A stretch of DNA of 64,000 bases from Candidatus Zixiibacteriota bacterium (GTDB taxonomy: Bacteria; Zixibacteria; MSB-5A5; DG-27): assembly GCA_030605835.1 (NCBI GenBank), contig JAUWHO010000027.1, forward strand, positions 62,001-126,000, written 5' to 3'. Positions 23,798 through 31,775 of the stretch are shown one piece after another; within the stretch, counting starts at the first letter, position 1, and every line of letters begins with the position of its first letter. Under the pieces are notes generated by a model. That model was not told the origin of the DNA. It did no database searches and worked only from the letters and a program-made list of their open reading frames with translations. Both the position numbers and the translations under genes were made by a program.

Positions 23798-25108
23798 TCA
23801 ACTCTGCGCCTCGAAAACCACCTTGCCGGCAACGATGGTATATCTGGTTTTGCCCTTCAAGCGCCGGCCCACGAAGGGGCTGTTTTTGGATTTCGATTTG
23901 AACTTTTTGGGATCAACCACCCACCTCTTCTTGGGGTCAATTACGGTCAAGTCAGCAGGAGCGTTCAGCTGCAGACGACCACCCTGAAGTTTCAGAATAG
24001 TCGCAGGATTCAGCGAGAGTTTTTTGAAGAATTCCATCCAGTCGATGATCCCCTTTTCAAGCAACTCCGTCACTACCAACCCAACGCTGGTCTCCAGACC
24101 GATCATCCCGCAGGGGGCGGCCTGGAATTCCACCTCCTTCTCCTCCTGAGAGTGGGGAGCGTGGTCGCTGGCAATGACGTCAACGATGCCATCCTTCAGC
24201 CCCTCCTTGACAGCTTCGACATCCCTTTTCGTGCGAATCGGAGGGTTAACCCGCAAATTAGAATCGTAGCTCTCCAAAAGGTCATCGGTCAAAGTGAAAT
24301 GGTGGGGAGTGACCTCACAGGTGACCGCTACCTTCCTACTCTTTGCCTCCTTAACGAGACTAATAGAGCCAGCAGTGGAGAGATGAGCCAGATGCAAGGC
24401 GCATCTGGTGAAACCAGAAATCATAATGTCTCTGGCGACCATGACCTCCTCGGCGATGTTGGGAATTCCGGAAAGGCCAAACCGGGTGGAGTTGAAACTC
24501 TCATTAGCGACCCCACTGCCAACCAGGCCCAGATCTTCAGGGTGAGAGATAATCGGAATGTCGAACATGCGGGCATATTCCATCGCATTGCGCATCACCC
24601 CCGAGTTCATCACCGGATAACCATCGTCACTGATGGCGACTGCCCCGGCCTCCACCAGATCTCCAATCTCGGTTATTATCTCTCCCTTCTGGCCCTGGGT
24701 GATGGCGCCGATGGGATAAACCCTCACCTTTGCGGATCTTGCCCGCTCGACAACGAAGTTGATGACTCCATGATTGTCCAGAGGGGGAGTGGTATTGGGC
24801 ATACAGCAGATGGAGGTAAAGCCTCCGGCGGCGGCGGCGGCGGCTCCAGTGAGGATGGTCTCCTCATCCTCCCGGCCCGGCTCCCGAAGGTGGACGTGCA
24901 TATCGATAAGGCCGGGACCGACGATGCATCCGGTGGCGTCGATGAGCCGGGAGGCATTCGAGAGCCCTTTTGACTGTTCCTGGGAGAGCTTCTTTTTCTC
25001 GATTTTGAAGAAGGAGCCATCTTTGATGTAAATCGTTCCCGGTCCCGAATAACCGCTTTCGGGGTCGATCATTTCATCGCCGGTTACGACCAGTTGATAG
25101 TCATCCAT
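23798..25108 (-). CDS. pyrC: Dihydroorotase
   Basis: A 436-residue class I dihydroorotase. The metal-binding DMHVHLREPG motif is followed by CCMPNTTPP, and SDHAPHSQEEK carries the catalytic aspartate; ISHPEDLGL and HLAHLST supply further histidines. It closes carbamoyl-aspartate to dihydroorotate in de novo UMP synthesis. The length fits class I enzymes, which often associate with aspartate carbamoyltransferase, encoded two bases upstream. Confidence 0.93.
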   Translation of the reverse strand: MDDYQLVVTGDEMIDPESGYSGPGTIYIKDGSFFKIEKKKLSQEQSKGLSNASRLIDATGCIVGPGLIDMHVHLREPGREDEETILTGAAAAAAGGFTSICCMPNTTPPLDNHGVINFVVERARSAKVRVYPIGAITQGQKGEIITEIGDLVEAGAVAISDDGYPVMNSGVMRNAMEYARMFDIPIISHPEDLGLVGSGVANESFNSTRFGLSGIPNIAEEVMVARDIMISGFTRCALHLAHLSTAGSISLVKEAKSRKVAVTCEVTPHHFTLTDDLLESYDSNLRVNPPIRTKRDVEAVKEGLKDGIVDVIASDHAPHSQEEKEVEFQAAPCGMIGLETSVGLVVTELLEKGIIDWMEFFKKLSLNPATILKLQGGRLQLNAPADLTVIDPKKRWVVDPKKFKSKSKNSPFVGRRLKGKTRYTIVAGKVVFEAQS

Positions 25109-25110
25109 CT

Positions 25111-26064
25111 CTATGAAGCTCTTGCTTTTCTTCTGGAGTTGGGCAATCTCCCCCCGCTCAGAAGGTAGAGCACTGCCATACGGATGGCCACCCCGTTGGT
25201 GACCTGAGACAGGATCACCGAATAGGGACCGTCGGCAACCTCCGGGGAGATCTCCACCCCACGGTTAATCGGTCCCGGGTGCATTATGGTGAAGTTCTCT
25301 CTTAACCCCGCCAGGTGCGGTGGGGTGAGACAGAATCTGTTAACATACTCCCTGATGGTGGGCAAAAGCCCCATCTCCTGACGCTCGGTCTGAATCCTTA
25401 AGACGATGACGATATCTCTCCCCTCCAGAGCCGCCTCCAGACGGTTGTAAACCTTCACCCCCATCTTTTCCACCTCGTAGGGCAGAAGGGTAGTCGGCCC
25501 ACAGATGGCCACCTCCGCCCCCATGGTCTTGAAACCCCAGATGTCGGAGCGGGCCACCCGGCTGTATTTTATGTCCCCGACGATTACCACCCGAAGGCCA
25601 TCTATCTTCTTATACTTCTCCCGGACGGTGAAGAGGTCTAAGAGCGCCTGAGTGGGGTGTTCGTGGGCGCCGTCGCCGGCGTTTATGACCTTGGTGTCGC
25701 AACATCTAGCCAGGAAATGGGGAGCTCCAGCGGCCTGGTGCCGAATGACCACCATATCAACCTTCATGGCTTCTATGTTCTGGACCGTATCTTTTAAAGT
25801 TTCCCCCTTTTGAACTGAAGAGGTGTTAGTGGAAAAACTGACGGTGTCGGCCGAGAGCCTCTTCTCCGCCAGCTCGAAGGAAAAGCGAGTTCTGGTGGAG
25901 GGCTCGTAGAAAAGATTCGCTATCGTTAAACCTCGTAGGGTGGGAACCTTGGGGATGTCACGGCTCAGGATCTCTTTGAAGGTGACGCCGGTGTTGAAGA
26001 TTAACTCTATATCCTGACGGGACACTCCCTCAAGCCCTAGAAGATGTCGGCTTTTGAGCCTCAT
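25111..26064 (-). CDS. pyrB: Aspartate carbamoyltransferase catalytic chain
   Basis: A 317-residue ATCase catalytic subunit with the carbamoyl-phosphate site FYEPSTRTRFSFELA, the HPTQALLDLFT motif, and the aspartate-binding loop around LRIQTERQ. It carries out the first committed step of pyrimidine synthesis. The gene starts nine bases after pyrR. No pyrI regulatory chain is present, in keeping with control through PyrR. Confidence 0.95.
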   Translation of the reverse strand: MRLKSRHLLGLEGVSRQDIELIFNTGVTFKEILSRDIPKVPTLRGLTIANLFYEPSTRTRFSFELAEKRLSADTVSFSTNTSSVQKGETLKDTVQNIEAMKVDMVVIRHQAAGAPHFLARCCDTKVINAGDGAHEHPTQALLDLFTVREKYKKIDGLRVVIVGDIKYSRVARSDIWGFKTMGAEVAICGPTTLLPYEVEKMGVKVYNRLEAALEGRDIVIVLRIQTERQEMGLLPTIREYVNRFCLTPPHLAGLRENFTIMHPGPINRGVEISPEVADGPYSVILSQVTNGVAIRMAVLYLLSGGRLPNSRRKARAS

Positions 26065-26073
26065 CTGCAGACT

Positions 26074-26616
26074 TCACCTCCCACCCAGGAGAACCCCATC
26101 GATTCCGTCCTCCTCCTTTATCTTGACCACCACCTTCTCCTCCAGAGTGGTGGAAAGGCTCTTGCCGATGTAGTCCGCCCTTATGGGAAGCTCTCGATGA
26201 CCCCGGTCTATTAGAACCGCAAACTGGATGGAACGAGGACGACCGAAATCGATGATGGCGTCAAGTGCAGCCCTGGCGGTGCGACCGGTGAATAAGACAT
26301 CATCGACCAGGATGACGATTTTATCTGCCACCTGGAAGAGGATTTCAGTCTTTTGAACCAGCGGTTGCTCCAGCTTGTTCTGAACGTCATCACGATAGAG
26401 GGTGATGTCCATCACCCCAATCGGCAAGGTCACCTTCTCGATCCGTTCGATCTCGGAAGCGAGACGGTCGGCCAGAATCGCCCCCCGGGTTCTTATCCCG
26501 ATTATGACCATATCCCCCACGCCGCCATTGCGCTCAATTATCTCGTGGGCGATGCGGGTGATGGTCCTGGCGACGGCGACCTCATCCATTATTTGTATGA
26601 GTTTGTCAGATTCCAT
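26074..26616 (-). CDS. pyrR: Bifunctional pyr operon regulator / uracil phosphoribosyltransferase
   Basis: A 180-residue PyrR. The PRPP-binding VILVDDVLFTGRTARAA motif is complete, with an N-terminal IAHEIIERN region and the C-terminal VVVKIKEEDGIDGV segment. PyrR binds UMP and pyr leader RNA and promotes termination in Gram-positive systems. It opens the operon pyrR-pyrB-pyrC-yjbQ-mtnA. The ATG at 26614-26616 follows a CTGGAGAGTA ribosome site, with a T8 run just upstream. Confidence 0.94.
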   Translation of the reverse strand: MESDKLIQIMDEVAVARTITRIAHEIIERNGGVGDMVIIGIRTRGAILADRLASEIERIEKVTLPIGVMDITLYRDDVQNKLEQPLVQKTEILFQVADKIVILVDDVLFTGRTARAALDAIIDFGRPRSIQFAVLIDRGHRELPIRADYIGKSLSTTLEEKVVVKIKEEDGIDGVLLGGR

Positions 26617-26628
26617 TACTCTCCAGGC

Positions 26629-26656
26629 AAAAAAAATTACCCCTTTTAAGAATGGG
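26629..26656 (-). terminator. Terminator-like hairpin in the pyrR leader
   Basis: On the minus strand CCCATT (26656-26651) and AAGGGG (26645-26640) pair with one mismatch, followed after three bases by a T8 run (26636-26629), about 13 bases before the pyrR start. The stem is short, so it is at most a weak or protein-assisted terminator. Confidence 0.35.
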
Positions 26657-26710
26657 AGCTTTTACAGGACTTCTTCTGACAAGCATCAGCAGCTATTTCG
26701 ATTTCTGGCA

Positions 26711-26739
26711 AATCTAACTATCGGAGGGGAAGCTGTCAA
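26711..26739 (-). promoter_or_regulatory. Sigma70-like promoter of the pyr operon
   Basis: TTGACA (26739-26734), 17-base spacer, TAGATT (26716-26711) on the minus strand; predicted start near 26704, leaving a leader of about 88 bases. Confidence 0.72.
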
Positions 26740-26756
26740 GGAAAATCTTTTCTTGG

Positions 26757-26832
26757 TTATTGGTTATTGGTGAATAGTCCACGCTAACCGCATTCCCTGT
26801 ATCCTGTTCCCTGTCACCTGTTCCCTGTATTT
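26757..26832. repeat. Low-complexity tract after the subtilase gene
   Basis: TTGGTTATTGGTTATTGGTGA followed by degenerate TTCCCTGTATCCTG units. It directly abuts the subtilase stop codon, as the related tract at 1794-1846 abuts the patatin stop. Confidence 0.55.
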
Positions 26833-26833
26833 C

Positions 26834-28609
26834 TCATCTCATTACCACCAATTTGGTGAAGGCAGAATAATGGTCGGTGATGATATGTCCAAGATAAACC
26901 CCGGGAGCTACCTTGAGTCGATTCTGATTATTCCCCTCCCAGATTTGAAGGTTGTTCCCTATAACCGTGGAGACGGGGTCGAACTTGAACTCCTGGATCA
27001 TCTCTCCGGTAAGGTCGAAAATTTGAATTGTAATCGGAGACCTCCTCTTGAGAAAGAAATTGATGGTGGTAACACCTTCAAAGGGATTGGGATAGTTGTA
27101 AAAGAAACTAGTGAAGTCCTCTTCCTCCGGGAGTGAGGGCAGACCCGAAGCCGCAAAGGCGTCAATTATACCCCAACCGTAAGAGTTGTCAGGATTGTCG
27201 TGACGGTCTGCAGTCTCTCTCAAGTTTGCACGCAGTTCAATCGGGGTAAGAGTAAGGTCAACCTCGAGGAGTAAAGCGACCGCTCCCGCCACCAGAGGCG
27301 CCGAAAGGGAGGTGCCGGAGGCGGTTCCGTAAAGGTCGCCGGGTTGTGCACAAACAGTAGCTACACCCCGAGCCATGAAGTCTGGCTTTGTGCGATTATC
27401 TGAGGTGGGACCAATGGAGGAGAGCCTGGCCCTGTTGCCGTTGACATCGACTGCCCCGACAGCTATGACCGAATCTCCGTCCGCGGGAGCGATGATATAT
27501 CTCCAGCTGGTCAATCCCTCATTTCCCGCGGCGTTGACTACTACTATTCCACGGGCAACGGCTAAGTCAGCGGCGATGGTGGTTACTGCGGTGTTTCCGT
27601 CCATGTCGGAGTAATTATACCAGTCGTTATAACCTAAGGAGCTTGAGACAACATCGACTCCCAGGCTGTCAAACCACTCCAGAGCTGAGACCCAATAATC
27701 TTCTTCCGCTTGAATCTCCTCCGCAATTATCTCGGTTTTCGCTAATGCAAATTCGGCTCCGTAGGCGGGGCCAATCAGAAAACCGGGGCTGTAGCCGGCT
27801 AAAGCGGACCAGGTGCAAGTGCCATGATCTTTCTGGGAGGGGGGACCGTCGGTTACGTCCTCGTCACCATCTATGTAATCATGGGTTGCCACAAGTCTCC
27901 CCTCGGAGACGATTCTGTCAAAGGTCTCATGCTCAGTGTCAAAACCTGAATCCATCATCCCCACGAAGACCCCGTCCCCGGAAATTTCATATTCATGAAG
28001 TTCGATCACATTTATCTGGCTCAATTGCTCGAAGGAGTTGCCATAGTTGAACTGTTCCTGCTCGAAAACCCCATCAGTTTTCTTAAACCCCGGGAAGGTC
28101 TCCACCTCCGGTAAAGGCTTTTTGAAGATTCTCACCGGGCTGATGAAGGCGACAAAGGGGAGCTTAGAGATGGCCTCGATTTGATTCCTATTCGCTTCGA
28201 AGCTGCCGGAATTTAGATACCTCGAGACCGTTCGAAGCTGACATCCAAGTTTTTCAATTGACCTTACATATTCTTGCTCGATCGGCAAGTCGTGGAAGTC
28301 GAACTCCACCCCCCGCAGTTGCCGTCTTTCTGAGGCTCGCTTCGAGAAGAAATGGGGTAAGTCCTCAAGAGCAACCTTATACGCCTCTTCGGAGAAGATA
28401 CCCTTGTCGGTAAAGAAAACCCAGATATTCAGATCTTCTTGCGGAGAAACATCGCCCAGACGTTGTGCCAGCCTGGAGTCGATTACGAGACTTCGAACTG
28501 GAGTTTCAAAATCGTTTGAGTTCCCACCTTCGCCAATGGAGGCAAAACAGAGAAGTATTCCCAACGATAGCAATAGACTTCCACAGGTATTCGCCTGATT
28601 TCCTCTCAC
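26834..28609 (-). CDS. Secreted subtilisin-like serine protease (S8) with C-terminal sorting domain
   Basis: About 591 residues. A signal peptide (LLLSLGILLCFASIGEG) and a pro-region of about 150 residues precede the S8 domain. Catalytic aspartate in VGMMDSGFDTEH, histidine in KDHGTCTWSALAG, oxyanion asparagine in VVNAAGNEG, serine in GTSLSAPLVAGA: the triad is complete, though the usual HGT-H-V-A is HGTCTWS. The C-terminus has NYPNPFEGVTTINFF, the FCB sorting module. A GTG at 28634-28636 lies in a repeat tract; the GTG at 28607-28609 gives a normal signal peptide and was preferred. Confidence 0.88.
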   Translation of the reverse strand: MRGNQANTCGSLLLSLGILLCFASIGEGGNSNDFETPVRSLVIDSRLAQRLGDVSPQEDLNIWVFFTDKGIFSEEAYKVALEDLPHFFSKRASERRQLRGVEFDFHDLPIEQEYVRSIEKLGCQLRTVSRYLNSGSFEANRNQIEAISKLPFVAFISPVRIFKKPLPEVETFPGFKKTDGVFEQEQFNYGNSFEQLSQINVIELHEYEISGDGVFVGMMDSGFDTEHETFDRIVSEGRLVATHDYIDGDEDVTDGPPSQKDHGTCTWSALAGYSPGFLIGPAYGAEFALAKTEIIAEEIQAEEDYWVSALEWFDSLGVDVVSSSLGYNDWYNYSDMDGNTAVTTIAADLAVARGIVVVNAAGNEGLTSWRYIIAPADGDSVIAVGAVDVNGNRARLSSIGPTSDNRTKPDFMARGVATVCAQPGDLYGTASGTSLSAPLVAGAVALLLEVDLTLTPIELRANLRETADRHDNPDNSYGWGIIDAFAASGLPSLPEEEDFTSFFYNYPNPFEGVTTINFFLKRRSPITIQIFDLTGEMIQEFKFDPVSTVIGNNLQIWEGNNQNRLKVAPGVYLGHIITDHYSAFTKLVVMR

Positions 28610-28629
28610 TTTGATTCCTGTCTCTTTAC

Positions 28630-28682
28630 TATTCACTATTTACCATTTACCATTCACCACTCACCAATAACCGCTCACCAAT
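28630..28682. repeat. TTTACCATTCACC-type low-complexity tract
   Basis: Degenerate tandem of ATTTACCATTCACCA units between subtilase and nfnB. A near-identical unit string occurs at 53626-53653. Confidence 0.55.
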
Positions 28683-28683
28683 G

Positions 28684-28713
28684 AAAAATCCCCGGTTTCA
28701 GAAACAGGGGATT
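28684..28713 (-). terminator. Intrinsic terminator of nfnAB
   Basis: On the minus strand AATCCCC (28713-28707) pairs with GGGGATT (28693-28687), with an inner GTTTC/GAAAC extension, then a T5 run, 34 bases after the nfnB stop. Confidence 0.75.
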
Positions 28714-28746
28714 GTCTTGACATCTCCATCTATTCCTAAGGGAGGA

Positions 28747-30177
28747 TCATAAAGTCTTCAAGTAGGCGTCGATCGCTCTGGCGGCGATTTTGCCGGCGCC
28801 GGCAGCCTGAATGACGGTGGCACCTCCGGTGACGATGTCCCCGCCGGCGTAAATGGCCTTTCGAGAGGTCTGCATCGTCTCCGAAGTGACGGTGATGTTT
28901 CCCCAACGGTTGGTGTCCAGTCCCGGGGTGGTTTGCTGCACCAAGGGGTTGGAGCTGTTTCCAACGGCGATGATTACGGTATCGACATCCATGATGAAAT
29001 TGGAGCCTTCGATCGGGACCGGACGCCGTCTCCCGGATTCGTCCGGCTCTCCCAGCTCCATCCGGAGACACTCCATCCCCTTGACCCAACCGCCCTCGTC
29101 TCCGATGAACCTCACCGGATTGGTCAGCATGATAAACTCTATCCCCTCCTCCTCGGCGTGGTGGATCTCGGTGGCCCTGGCGGGCATTTCCGCCTGACTG
29201 CGGCGATAGACGATATAGGCGTGCTCTGCCCCCAATCGCAATCCGGTTCTGACCGAATCCATGGCGGTGTTACCGCCTCCTAAGACCGCAACTCTCTTGC
29301 CAGTGAAGATCGGGGTGTCAGCTTCCGGGAAGCTGTATGCTTTCATCAGATTGGAGCGGGTCAGAAACTCGTTTGCGGAGAGGATTCCGTTCAGATTCTC
29401 CCCGGGGATGTTTAAGAAGCTGGGTGCCCCCGCCCCGGTTCCGACATAGACTGCATGATAGCCGTCCTGGAAGAGCTCATCTATGGTCATAAGCCTACCG
29501 ATGACGAAGCTGCACTTGACCTCCACCCCCATCGCTTGAAGATAGTCGACCTCCGATTGGACGATGGCCTTTGGCAACCTGAACTCCGGTATGCCATAAA
29601 CGAGAACGCCCCCGGGCTTATGCAGGGCTTCGAAGATGGTCACCTGGTGACCGAGCTTAATGAGGTCGCCCGCTACGGTCAGGCCTCCGGGCCCGGAGCC
29701 GACCACAGCTACCCTCTTCTCGGTTGAGGGGAGTATCTCCGGGACTTCGATCTCTTCGTGTTCCCTCTCCCAGTCGGCACAGAATCGCTCCAGATGCCCG
29801 ATGGCCACCGGCTGAAATTTCTTACTGAGGACACAGACCTCCTCACATTGTTCCTCCTGCGGACAGACCCGTCCGCAGATCGCCGGGAGGCTGTTGGTCT
29901 CTTTGATTTTTTTGGCGGCCTCCGAGAATTTCCCCTCGTATATCAGTTCTATGAATCGGGGAATATCGATCTCCACCGGACACCCTTTGATACAGGGGGG
30001 CTTGGGGCATTGCAGACACCTCTCGGCCTCCTTCTGGGCTAACTCCGGGGTGTAGCCGTGGGGAACCTCTTTGAAGTTGCGCTTTCTCTCCTGGGGATCC
30101 CGCTCCGGCATCGGCTGCCGGGGGATTTTCATTCGAGTCTTCTTATCCGGTTGTTCTTTAGGAAGCTGCAAGTTCAT
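28747..30177 (-). CDS. nfnB: NfnB: large subunit of NADH-dependent ferredoxin:NADP oxidoreductase (GltD-like)
   Basis: A 476-residue FAD/NADPH protein of the GltD family. The N-terminal domain has two cysteine clusters for [4Fe-4S] centres (CLQCPKPPCIKGCPV and CGRVCPQEEQCEEVC), followed by the FAD Rossmann motif VVGSGPGGLTVAGDL and the NADPH motif VLGGGNTAMDSVRTGL. On its own it would be called the glutamate synthase small chain, but there is no gltB, and the adjacent upstream gene is nfnA. NfnAB bifurcates electrons between NADPH, ferredoxin and NAD. The ATG at 30175-30177 lies eight bases after nfnA; an upstream ATG would overlap that gene. A terminator follows. Confidence 0.87.
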   Translation of the reverse strand: MNLQLPKEQPDKKTRMKIPRQPMPERDPQERKRNFKEVPHGYTPELAQKEAERCLQCPKPPCIKGCPVEIDIPRFIELIYEGKFSEAAKKIKETNSLPAICGRVCPQEEQCEEVCVLSKKFQPVAIGHLERFCADWEREHEEIEVPEILPSTEKRVAVVGSGPGGLTVAGDLIKLGHQVTIFEALHKPGGVLVYGIPEFRLPKAIVQSEVDYLQAMGVEVKCSFVIGRLMTIDELFQDGYHAVYVGTGAGAPSFLNIPGENLNGILSANEFLTRSNLMKAYSFPEADTPIFTGKRVAVLGGGNTAMDSVRTGLRLGAEHAYIVYRRSQAEMPARATEIHHAEEEGIEFIMLTNPVRFIGDEGGWVKGMECLRMELGEPDESGRRRPVPIEGSNFIMDVDTVIIAVGNSSNPLVQQTTPGLDTNRWGNITVTSETMQTSRKAIYAGGDIVTGGATVIQAAGAGKIAARAIDAYLKTL

Positions 30178-30185
30178 CGCGAAAA

Positions 30186-31040
30186 TCACGCCTTCTTCAG
30201 GGCCGCCTCTTTGGTGCACTCCTTTTTGAATTTCTCTAAGGATTGCTTCTCGTAGCTTTCATACATTGAAAGCCGCTTGGTCAGAAGATCGAAATCGACC
30301 TGGTGGCCATCGAAGTCGGGACCATCGACACAGGCGAATTTGGTTTTACCTCCGACCGACACCCGACAGACACCACACATCCCGGTGGCATCAATCATGA
30401 TAGGATTCAGAGATACCCAGGTCGGGATTCCCATCGGTCTGGTGGTGCTGCAAACGAACTTCATCATCGGCACCGGCCCGATCGCCAGGATGTGATCGAT
30501 CTTCTTACCTCTTTGGTGAAGCTCTTTTAGGGCATCGGTGACGAAACCTTTTTTTCCGTAACTACCGTCGTCGGTGGTGACGTAAAGCTCATCGGTCACC
30601 TTCTGCATCTGTTCTTCGTAGAAGAGCAGGTCTTTGGTGCGGGCCCCGATTATGCCGATGACGTAAAGTCCCCTCTTTTTGGCCTCTCTTGCGGTTGGGT
30701 GGATGGGGGCGATCCCGATGCCGCCTCCGATGACCATGAAGTTCCCCTTCTCGGGATAGTGAGAGGCAACCCCCATGGGGCCGACCAGATCACAGATTTC
30801 CTCTCCAACCTTTTTGGTCGATAGAAGGGTGGTGGATTGACCTATGACCTGATAGATCACCGTTACGGTTCCCTTTTCAGGGTCCATGTCCGCCAGCGAC
30901 ATCGGGATTCTCTCTCCCTCCTCGCGGATTCGCAGCACCATAAACTGCCCCGGCTTTATCTTTTTCGCTACCAGGGAACTGTCAAATACTATTCTGAAAT
31001 TGGTTTCGTTCAGTCTCTGGTGCTTAAGAATTTTGACCAC
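30186..31040 (-). CDS. nfnA: NfnA: small subunit (sulfide/dihydroorotate dehydrogenase-like FAD/NAD-binding protein)
   Basis: A 284-residue protein of the ferredoxin-NADP reductase/PyrK type. The FAD domain has PMSLAD, the NAD-binding GGGIGIAPIHP motif is near residue 105, and the [2Fe-2S] site reads DATGMCGVCRVSVGG then FACVDGP, giving Cys222, Cys225, Cys237 and a nearby Asp217, the acidic ligand expected in NfnA. The paired [4Fe-4S]/FAD subunit follows immediately. The complex would balance NADH, NADPH and reduced ferredoxin pools, which points to an anaerobic or fermentative lifestyle. The start is GTG. Confidence 0.87.
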   Translation of the reverse strand: MVKILKHQRLNETNFRIVFDSSLVAKKIKPGQFMVLRIREEGERIPMSLADMDPEKGTVTVIYQVIGQSTTLLSTKKVGEEICDLVGPMGVASHYPEKGNFMVIGGGIGIAPIHPTAREAKKRGLYVIGIIGARTKDLLFYEEQMQKVTDELYVTTDDGSYGKKGFVTDALKELHQRGKKIDHILAIGPVPMMKFVCSTTRPMGIPTWVSLNPIMIDATGMCGVCRVSVGGKTKFACVDGPDFDGHQVDFDLLTKRLSMYESYEKQSLEKFKKECTKEAALKKA

Positions 31041-31090
31041 GGAATAACCTGATGGTTGAAATTGCTACTTATTTCACAAACTTCCCGATG

Positions 31091-31119
31091 ATTATAAATA
31101 ATTTCAAGGAGAAAGACAA
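31091..31119 (-). promoter_or_regulatory. Sigma70-like promoter of nfnAB
   Basis: TTGTCT (31119-31114), 17-base spacer, TATAAT (31096-31091) on the minus strand; about 45 bases from predicted start of transcription to the nfnA GTG. Confidence 0.6.
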
Positions 31120-31720
31120 CCGGTTTTTTCAGAATAGTCCGCAAGAGAATCGGGCAGAGCTTACAGGACGGTGGAGAATGAAGGGCAGACGGGTTCGCAG
31201 AAGGGGCTTCTCCTTGGGGAGGTCAGCTGATCGCTTCCGGGCACGAAGTGCTGATCGTCACCGAGGTCTTCTCTGCAAAAGAGGCATTCCAGCGGTCGCC
31301 ACCCGGTTTCTGAACGCTTCGATAGTGGCAGGATCCTAAAGAGCTTGAAAGAGTTAAGGGAGAAAAGGAGGGCTGTCCCAAAACCAGACAACCCCACGGC
31401 ACTGCCGCCCGGGCTGGTGATTTTCGCTCTGCTAGATCTGAAATCTCTTCTAAAGAATCCTCCGCTCTTGCCGAAATAGAAACCAACACCTGACAATCCA
31501 CAGAAGACTCAAAGGGGGGAGTGATTCTGGAACTCGATGAACACAGGGGGCATCTGATTTTGGCGAAGGGTTGTTCTTGGTCACCTTCGTGCCGGAGTAT
31601 GGCCTGTCTCTATGGCTTCATCGGGTGGATGGTTCCCGTCTCCTTGCACCCGCTGTATAGATCCTTGGGCAGAACATAGCAGGACACCAAGGTTGTAACA
31701 GCGAACGAGAGGGGGGCAAC

Positions 31721-31749
31721 AAAAACCCCGGGGAAAACCCGGGGTTTTT
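31721..31749 (-). terminator. Strong intrinsic terminator after pmbA
   Basis: AAAAACCCCGGG (31721-31732) and CCCGGGGTTTTT (31738-31749) form a 12-bp stem around a 5-base loop. T-runs on both strands make it potentially bidirectional; it lies 27 bases after the pmbA stop. Confidence 0.85.
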
Positions 31750-31775
31750 GCATGGTCCCTTGTTGTTGCCCGCAA

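Larger units (their letters stand above)
31041..31775. other. Long intergenic region, no convincing gene
   Basis: About 735 bases. Near 31091-31119 is the nfnA promoter and at 31721-31749 the terminator of tldD-pmbA. Between them, short readings look protein-like without any start: a plus-strand stretch GGQLIASGHEVLIVTEVFSAKEAF around 31215-31285, and in another frame PTALPPGLVIFALLDL...NPPLLPK ending near 31470. They could be the debris of a decayed plus-strand gene. Confidence 0.5.

Noticed and set aside
23741-24973. Plus-strand frame of 410 codons
   Set aside because: It is antisense to pyrC and yjbQ, which are certain; its translation is low-complexity and histidine/glycine-rich, as expected for a shadow frame in GC-rich DNA.
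28747-30177. Glutamate synthase small chain (gltD)
   Set aside because: No gltB nearby and an adjacent NfnA subunit with a matching 2Fe-2S site; NfnB is the better call.
31161-31501. Overlapping minus-strand frames of 111 and 92 codons
   Set aside because: Serine/proline-rich translations without family resemblance; the plus-strand fragments look more protein-like.
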